Positions 58,605 to 64,000 of a DNA stretch of 64,000 nt are shown piece by piece. Position 1 is the stretch's first letter; every line of letters begins with the position of its first letter. Source of the DNA: Rathayibacter sp. SW19 (GTDB lineage: Bacteria > Actinomycetota > Actinomycetes > Actinomycetales > Microbacteriaceae); contig NZ_CP133020.1 in the NCBI RefSeq assembly GCF_030866825.1, positions 3,224,001 through 3,288,000 on the forward strand. Direction: 5' to 3'. The notes below the pieces were generated by a model. The model saw only the letters and a list, made by a program, of their open reading frames with translations, had not been told where the DNA came from and did not search any database. Position numbers and translations under genes: made by a program.

Positions 58605-60910
58605 CAGGCGACCACGACGGCGGCCGGCTCGATCCGAATCACCACGGACTTCGATGCGGGCGTGTTACTGACCTCTGCTGTGAAGTCCAACGGCACGAGC
58701 GGGTTCGCCTCCGGAAAATATGCTGCTGCGCATCCGCGAGCCGAGGGGTAGGAGATCACCCGGAAGTTGCGGCAGACGCGTTCCACGTCGTCGCGGAACT
58801 CGCTGTAGATATCGACCATTTGCCCGTCAGTCAGCCCGAGGTCTTCAAGATCCTTCGGGTTGACGAAGATGACCTCGCGCCCCTTCTTCACACCGCGATA
58901 GCGATCGTTGAGGCTGTAGATCGTCGTATTGAACTGGTCATGCGCGCGCATCGTCTGCAAAAGCAGTCGCCCGGGCGGGCACTCGATCGCCTCGAGTTCG
59001 TTCACGGTCAGCATCGCCTTGCCCGTCGCGGTCGGGAACGTGCGCGAATCCCTCGGCCCGTGTGGCAGGATGAACCCGCCGTCTTGCCTGATCTTCTCGT
59101 TGTAGTCCGAACAACCCGGTGCGACATGGCCGATGTGTTCCCTGATGGTGTCGTAGTTGCGCTCGAATCCGGCCCAGTCCACCGGGACTTTGTCCCCGAG
59201 AACGGCCCGGGCCATGCGGGAAACGATCGCCACCTCGCTGAGCAGATGCGGTGAGATCGGCTCGACCTTGCCCCACGAGGGGTGTACGGCGCACACCGTG
59301 TCTTCAACCGAGACGAACTGCTCTCCGGATGCCTGCCTGTCGATCTCCGTGCGACCCATCGTCGGAAGGATCAGTGCCTCTGTGCCGATCACCGCGTGCG
59401 ATCGATTCAGCTTGGTTGAAATCTGCACGGTCAACTCTGTGCCCTGCATTGCGGCCTCCGCCGCCCTGGTGTCCGAGATGGCCGCGACGAGATTGCCGCC
59501 GAGCGCGATCCAGACCTTGATCTTGCCATCTGCCATCGCGCGAATGCCATCGACACTGTCGACACCGTTCTCGCGCGGCACCGGGAATCCGAATTCCTTT
59601 TCCATTGCGTCGAGGAAGGCCGGTGGCATCTTCTCCCAGATACCCATCGTGCGGTCGCCCTGCACGTTGCTATGACCGCGGATCGGAGAGGCTCCGGCGC
59701 CCGGCTTGCCGATGTTGCCACGCAAAAGCAAGAGGTTCATGATCTCTTTGATCGTCGGCACGGCCTTCTTGTGCTGGGTCAGGCCCATCGCCCAGGTGAT
59801 GATGACCTTGTCCGCCTTCAGGTAACGCCCGGCCAGGTCGTCGATCTCCCGTTTGCTCAGCCCGGTTGCATCGAGCACGACCTGTTCGTCGAGGTGCGCA
59901 AGGTGCTCCTTCAACTCGTCGAACCCCTGGCAGTACCGGTCGATGAAGTCCTGGTCGAGAACGGTGCCGGGGTGCGCTGCCTCAGCATCGAGCACCCGCT
60001 TGCTCACCGCCTGCATCAGCGCCATGTCTCCGCCGAGTCGAATCTGAAGGAACTGGTCTGCCAAGCCGGTGCCTTTGCCGAACCAGCCGCTGACCCGCTG
60101 CGGGTTCTTGTACCGCATCAGCCCGGCCTCGGGCAGCGGATTGACCGCTACGATGCTGGCGCCTGCGCGCTTGGCTTCTTCCAGGGCGGTGAGCATCCGA
60201 GGATGGTTGGTGCCGGGGTTCTGACCCATGATGATGATCAGGTCGGCCTTCGCGAAATCGTCGTACAACACCGTGCATTTGCCGACGCCGATCACTTCGC
60301 CGAGCGCGGCTCCGGTGGACTCGTGGCACATGTTGGAGCAGTCGGGCAGATTGTTGGTGCCAAATGCCCGCACGAATGTCTGATATTCGAATGCGGCCTC
60401 GTTCGAGGTGCGCCCACTGGTATAAAACGCAGCTTGATCAGGGGAATCAAGGCCGTTGAGTTTGTCGGCGATGATTCGGAAGGCGTCCTCCCAGCTGACC
60501 GGTTCGTAACGGTCACTGTCCGCTCGCTTGTAGACAGGCTCCATCAGCCGGCCTTGCATGCCCAGCCAGTAGTCCGATCGCGTCAGCAGGTCATCGACCG
60601 GATGCTCAGCCCAGAAGCTGGTCGGCACGGTCACCGGTGTCGCCTCCCAGGTCACCGCCTTCGCACCGTTCTCGCAGAACTCCGCAACCTTGCGGTGGGA
60701 GGGATCCGGCCACGCACAACTCATGCAGTCGAAGCCGTCCTTATGGTTCATCGAGGTGAGCAGCTTCGCGCTACGCGCCACACCCATGTCCTTGACGGCC
60801 GGGCCCACCGAGTGCATGATCCCCGGGATGCCCGCGGCCCACGTTTTCGGCTTCGTCACCTCGAGTTGCTCAGCTTCGATGACGTCCAGCTTGCGCTCGT
60901 CGATAGTCAT
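58604..60910 (-). CDS. FdhF/YdeP family molybdopterin oxidoreductase
   Basis: A 768-residue member of the DMSO reductase superfamily, YdeP branch. Hallmarks are KTWAAGIPGIMHSVGPAVKDMG, FDCMSCAWPDP, SDRYEPVSWEDAF, NMCHESTGAALGEVIG, GQNPGTNHPRML, WAMGLTQHKKAVP, SNVQGDRTMGI and the C-terminal NDRYRGVKKGREVIF. It has no classical CxxCxxxC iron-sulfur cluster at the start and no in-frame TGA for selenocysteine. YdeP proteins are linked to acid resistance, and true formate activity is unproven. GAAGGAAG precedes the ATG, which overlaps the fdhD stop. Soluble; no subunit genes nearby. Confidence 0.9.
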   Translation of the reverse strand: MTIDERKLDVIEAEQLEVTKPKTWAAGIPGIMHSVGPAVKDMGVARSAKLLTSMNHKDGFDCMSCAWPDPSHRKVAEFCENGAKAVTWEATPVTVPTSFWAEHPVDDLLTRSDYWLGMQGRLMEPVYKRADSDRYEPVSWEDAFRIIADKLNGLDSPDQAAFYTSGRTSNEAAFEYQTFVRAFGTNNLPDCSNMCHESTGAALGEVIGVGKCTVLYDDFAKADLIIIMGQNPGTNHPRMLTALEEAKRAGASIVAVNPLPEAGLMRYKNPQRVSGWFGKGTGLADQFLQIRLGGDMALMQAVSKRVLDAEAAHPGTVLDQDFIDRYCQGFDELKEHLAHLDEQVVLDATGLSKREIDDLAGRYLKADKVIITWAMGLTQHKKAVPTIKEIMNLLLLRGNIGKPGAGASPIRGHSNVQGDRTMGIWEKMPPAFLDAMEKEFGFPVPRENGVDSVDGIRAMADGKIKVWIALGGNLVAAISDTRAAEAAMQGTELTVQISTKLNRSHAVIGTEALILPTMGRTEIDRQASGEQFVSVEDTVCAVHPSWGKVEPISPHLLSEVAIVSRMARAVLGDKVPVDWAGFERNYDTIREHIGHVAPGCSDYNEKIRQDGGFILPHGPRDSRTFPTATGKAMLTVNELEAIECPPGRLLLQTMRAHDQFNTTIYSLNDRYRGVKKGREVIFVNPKDLEDLGLTDGQMVDIYSEFRDDVERVCRNFRVISYPSARGCAAAYFPEANPLVPLDFTAEVSNTPASKSVVIRIEPAAVVVA

Positions 60911-61827
60911 GCGGCACTTCCTTCTGTGATGCGCGCGTCGTCTTTGATGCGCGTGCCTTTCTCGATCGTCGCCCTCTGACGCGACCCTTCCTCGACTTCA
61001 GGTGCGATCCGCTCGGCTCCCGCGTAGATCACCATCGATTCGCCGCGGAGGAAGCCGACCAGGGTCATCCCTGAATCTGTTGCCAACTCAGCCGCGAGCG
61101 ATGACGGTGCTGAAACCGCGGCCAACATCGGGATGCCTGCCATAACCGCCTTTTGCACGAGCTCGAAACTTGCCCGTCCAGACACCATCAGCACAGTGGA
61201 GCGGAGTGGCAGCAGGCCCTCCTTAGCAGCCCAGCCGACGACTTTGTCGACAGCGTTGTGTCGACCGACGTCCTCGCGAAGCACCAGCAGCTCGCCGGTG
61301 TGCCCGTCGAACAGGCCAGCCGCATGCAGCCCGCCTGTTTTGTCGAACACATCCTGGGCCGCACGCAGCGCGTTCGGCAACGTCGTGAGCAGCTGCGCGT
61401 CGACCACGAGCGGATCGTTACGCACCTCGTATGCCGACTTCGTGTGCACGGCATCGATACTCGCCTTGCCGCACAACCCGCATGAGCTCGTGGTGTAAAA
61501 CGCGCGCGCCAGCGCCGGATCCGGTGCGACCACGCCGGGCGCCAGCGTGACGTCGAGCACGTTGTAGGTGTTCTCGGTTGAGCCGTATTCGCCGGCACAG
61601 AACCGGGCCGACGCCAGCTGGTCGCCGCGTCGAATTATGCCCTCCGAGACGAGGAACCCTGTCGCCAAATCCAGGTCGTTACCCGGCGTTCGCATGGTCA
61701 CTGCAAGCGACCGTCCGCCGACTCTGATCTCCAGCGGCTCTTCCGCGGCCAACAAATCTTCTCGCCTAATCGCCGGTGTGCCCACTGTCAATCGGGTGAC
61801 TCGGCGTCGCGCCGTAACCCTGCCCAT
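60907..61827 (-). CDS. fdhD: Formate dehydrogenase accessory sulfurtransferase FdhD
   Basis: Transfers sulfur from IscS-type desulfurase to the bis-MGD molybdenum cofactor, activating formate dehydrogenase-type enzymes. The 306 residues include the active cysteine motif SSCGLCGKAS, LREDVGRHNAVDKVVGW and SGRASFELVQKAVMAG. ATG 61827 is the family start. It is the first gene of fdhD-ydeP, coupled by an ATGA overlap, so the oxidoreductase needs the sulfurated cofactor. Confidence 0.95.
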   Translation of the reverse strand: MGRVTARRRVTRLTVGTPAIRREDLLAAEEPLEIRVGGRSLAVTMRTPGNDLDLATGFLVSEGIIRRGDQLASARFCAGEYGSTENTYNVLDVTLAPGVVAPDPALARAFYTTSSCGLCGKASIDAVHTKSAYEVRNDPLVVDAQLLTTLPNALRAAQDVFDKTGGLHAAGLFDGHTGELLVLREDVGRHNAVDKVVGWAAKEGLLPLRSTVLMVSGRASFELVQKAVMAGIPMLAAVSAPSSLAAELATDSGMTLVGFLRGESMVIYAGAERIAPEVEEGSRQRATIEKGTRIKDDARITEGSAA

Positions 61828-62058
61828 ACCTCAGGACTATCAGCAAAGGCAGCCAAAGACAAGGAACTCACGGGAGGGTCCTGCGGCGAGTCCGCCGGCC
61901 ATGTCCAGATTCACAGACTGCACTGATAGCTTTCAGTCATCGGCAGGTCGCCGATTTTCAGGGAAGACTTCTCGTTGACCGCCCCGCCGTTGCAGGCTTG
62001 GCCACGATGCCGTCGCCTCCTCTGTTGCGTACAGAAGAAGCGATTACAGAGGAAGACC
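61828..62058. other. Divergent intergenic stretch with an RNA stem at the DUF1611 start
   Basis: CCTCTGT (62019-62025) can pair with ACAGAGG (62046-62052), which includes the ribosome-binding region of the DUF1611 gene. Another dyad, ACTGA/TCAGT, lies near 61920. I found no clear operator or molybdenum riboswitch. Confidence 0.4.
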
Positions 62059-63186
62059 ATGTCCCCAACTGTTTCCAATATGCCCGGCACAGCCGGTGCG
62101 ACGGCCATCATCTATTGCGAGGGGCTGTTCGGTCGCCCCGATGGCAAGACCGCTAATGGTCTCGTCAGATACTCCGAGCGCTACGAGATCCTCAGCGTCA
62201 TCGACAGCAGCCAGGCCGGGGCGGATGCCGGCGCGATCCTCGACGGCGTCGCAAACGGCATCCCGGTTCTGGCGAACCTGGCAGAGGCCATCGGCCACGC
62301 CGGTCAGGTGCCCGATTACCTCATCTGCGGCCTGGCGCCTGCCAGCGGAATGCTCTCGCAGGCACAACGTGCCGTGCTTCTCGACGGGATCGCCCGCGGC
62401 ATGCACATCGTGAACGGGCTGCACGAGTTTCTGAACGACGACGCCGAATTCGTCGCAGCAAGCCTCCTGTCCGGCGTGACCATCATCGACATCCGTCGAC
62501 CGAAGGAGAAGAAGGACCTCCGCGTTTTCTCTGGTCGGATCTTCGACGTGACCTGCCCGCGCATCGCTGTTCTGGGCACGGACGGTTCCATCGGCAAGCG
62601 CACCACCGCCACCCTGCTGGTGCAAGCGCTCACCGCACGCGGCATCAAAGCGGTCATGGTGGGCACTGGCCAGACGGCTCTGATCCAGGGCGGCAAGTAC
62701 GGCGTGGCGCTCGACGCAGTCGTGCCCCAGTTCTGTTCAGGCGAAATGGAAGCCCAAGTTGTGGCCGCGTTTGAATCTGAAGACCCCGATGTCATCGTGA
62801 TCGAAGGGCAGGGCGCACTCAGTCACCCGGCCTACCTGACCTCCGCATACATCCTGCGTGGTAGCCGACCGGCTGGTGTCATCGTGCAGCACGCGCCGAA
62901 GCGGGGGTTCCTCGACGACTTTCCCACGATGCCGATGCCGAGTCTGGCCAGCGAGATCGCACTCATCGAGACGTTCGCAGACACTCAGGTCATCGGCATC
63001 ACCATCAATCACGAACACATGGCACCCGACGAGATCGGTACGACCATCGACGAGCTCGAACTTGAATTCGGCCTGCCTGCGACCGACCCGTTGACTCGTC
63101 CGCTGGACGCCCTCGCGGACATCGTGTTGCTGTCCTTTCCCGAGTTGGAACAACGTGCGCAGGTTACCCTTGGATCGAGGTCATAG
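62059..63186 (+). CDS. DUF1611 family protein (DgcN-like)
   Basis: A 375-residue P-loop protein. After a variable leader, the N-terminal domain runs GATAIIYCEGLFGRPDGKTANGLVRYS; the P-loop is VLGTDGSIGKRTTA, followed by GTGQTALIQGGKYG and VIEGQGALSHPAY. Family member DgcN is described as a D-glutamate N-acetyltransferase in D-amino acid breakdown, usually next to dgcA. No dgcA is present here, so the function is open. ATG 62059 has GAGGAAG upstream. It is divergent from fdhD. Confidence 0.85.
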   Translation: MSPTVSNMPGTAGATAIIYCEGLFGRPDGKTANGLVRYSERYEILSVIDSSQAGADAGAILDGVANGIPVLANLAEAIGHAGQVPDYLICGLAPASGMLSQAQRAVLLDGIARGMHIVNGLHEFLNDDAEFVAASLLSGVTIIDIRRPKEKKDLRVFSGRIFDVTCPRIAVLGTDGSIGKRTTATLLVQALTARGIKAVMVGTGQTALIQGGKYGVALDAVVPQFCSGEMEAQVVAAFESEDPDVIVIEGQGALSHPAYLTSAYILRGSRPAGVIVQHAPKRGFLDDFPTMPMPSLASEIALIETFADTQVIGITINHEHMAPDEIGTTIDELELEFGLPATDPLTRPLDALADIVLLSFPELEQRAQVTLGSRS

Positions 63187-63263
63187 CCGGGCACGTAGAC
63201 TCGATAGCGCGATCACCCGAACGGTGCACTGAGTACCGTGCCCGAGCTGCGAGGGAGGCATCC

Positions 63264-64000
63264 GTGACTAGTGCCACGTCGACCGAGATCTCGTCACGTG
63301 CGGACTCAGCGGTGCGCGCGGGCGTGCCGCCTCTGGTGGCCCCTGGGCCAGCGTTGTCCGCAGCCCGGATGGCGCGCTTCAGTCGGCAGCTGCTGTTGCC
63401 TGGCTTCGGCGAACTGGCGCAGCGCAGACTGCAGGCTGCCCGTGTTCTCGTCGTCGGCGCCGGCGGGCTCGGCAGCGCCGCCGTGCCCTACCTGGCCGGC
63501 GCAGGAGTCGGCACCATCGGCATTGCCGATCCAGATGTTGTCGAATTGTCCAATCTGCACCGCCAGACCGCGCACTCGATGTCCGATATCGGTCGGCGCA
63601 AGGTCGATTCGCTGGCCGACACGATCGCATCGATCGATCCGGAGATCACCGTCGTGCGGCATCCGGTTCGACTGAATTCCGGCAACATCCTGGGCATCCT
63701 CGCCGACTACGACCTGATCGTGGACGGCAGCGACAATTTCCCGACACGTTATCTGACGAACGACGCGGCTACCCTCGCGGGGAAACCGCTCGTGTGGGGC
63801 GCAATTCTGCGCTACAGCGGGCAGGCGAGCGTGGCCTGGGCCGCGTACGGGCCCACCTACCGCGACTTGTTCCCGACACCGCCCGCTGCCGACGAAGTGC
63901 TGTCCTGCGAACTCGGCGGAGTGCTGCCGGGCGTCTGCGCCGCGATCGGCGCGATTCTGGCGACCGAAGTCGTCAAGGTGATCACCGGCACCGGCGAGCC
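63264..64000 (+). CDS. MoeB/ThiF family adenylyltransferase (3' end outside window)
   Basis: Activates the C-terminal glycine of a small sulfur carrier (MoaD or ThiS) by adenylation in molybdopterin or thiamine synthesis. 245 codons are visible and the frame runs off the window end. Features are RFSRQLLLPGFGELAQRRL, the nucleotide loop VVGAGGLGSAAVPYLAGAGV, DPDVVELSNLHRQ, VDGSDNFPTRYL and CELGGVLPGVCAAIGAILATE. The first 30 residues are a variable leader. GTG 63264 follows GAGGGAGG by five bases. Placement beside fdhD and a molybdenum enzyme favours the molybdopterin pathway. A rhodanese domain may follow outside the window. Confidence 0.88.
   Translation, partial: MTSATSTEISSRADSAVRAGVPPLVAPGPALSAARMARFSRQLLLPGFGELAQRRLQAARVLVVGAGGLGSAAVPYLAGAGVGTIGIADPDVVELSNLHRQTAHSMSDIGRRKVDSLADTIASIDPEITVVRHPVRLNSGNILGILADYDLIVDGSDNFPTRYLTNDAATLAGKPLVWGAILRYSGQASVAWAAYGPTYRDLFPTPPAADEVLSCELGGVLPGVCAAIGAILATEVVKVITGTGE

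Noticed and set aside
58604..60910. Selenocysteine in the formate dehydrogenase-like protein
   Set aside because: There is no in-frame TGA, and the YdeP branch lacks the active-site selenocysteine of FdhF.

Overview
The window is high-GC DNA from an actinobacterium, most likely a member of the Microbacteriaceae. It carries a mycothiol S-conjugate amidase, a DUF4307-greA pair, an ftsB/DUF501/eno block, mfd, glmU-prs-tRNA-Gln and many GTG starts. Many transcripts look leaderless, with a TANNNT hexamer 6-8 nt before the start codon. No prophage, insertion sequence, CRISPR array or conjugation gene is visible. This is chromosomal core sequence broken up by metabolic islands and by an unusual number of short repeats.

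Layout: 1-9 kb has mca (cut by the window edge), DUF4307, greA, ilvA, an AI-2E-type permease, a YcaQ/AlkX-like DNA glycosylase, the htpX-lemA pair and a two-gene ABC exporter. 9-17 kb has a hypothetical protein, a TetR-MFS-amino-acid-deaminase-lactone-oxidase operon with a 24-bp palindrome at its head, and a divergent Ig-repeat membrane protein. 17-34 kb has a tRNA with UAA anticodon, NDH-2, DUF501, a FtsB-like protein, enolase, hisS, mazG, nhaA, a DUF1648/GntR pair, mfd, a YceI protein, a DUF222-HNH protein and a hydrolase. 34-36 kb has pth and rplY.

36-47 kb is a sugar-acid island. uxaC, a fructuronate reductase-like gene and manD convert D-glucuronate to 2-keto-3-deoxygluconate, followed by gluconokinase. 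Upstream on the same strand lie two TIM-barrel isomerases, a Gfo/Idh/MocA oxidoreductase and a LacI regulator. Two 16-bp operators with the shared pattern TGNCAANCGNTTGCCA sit at the two promoters, so one LacI protein probably controls both operons and its own gene. A beta-hydroxyacid dehydrogenase and 6-phosphogluconate dehydrogenase follow on the other strand.

47-64 kb has two DHA2 drug exporters (one divergent from a MarR regulator), a DUF202 pair, prs, glmU, tRNA-Gln, a second MarR, a class I DAHP synthase, an ABC-F protein, a YdeP-like molybdopterin oxidoreductase with fdhD, a DUF1611 protein and a MoeB/ThiF gene cut by the window end.

The most notable find is an unannotated 18-residue leader peptide (MGNRWYAYFALALEEPTV) upstream of the DAHP synthase gene. 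It has its own promoter and is followed by mutually exclusive RNA pairings and a terminator-like hairpin: an aromatic-amino-acid attenuator. Other themes are a dispersed inverted-repeat family placed just 3' of genes (one copy supplies the stop codon of mfd), and short tandem repeats that begin at or contain stop codons.
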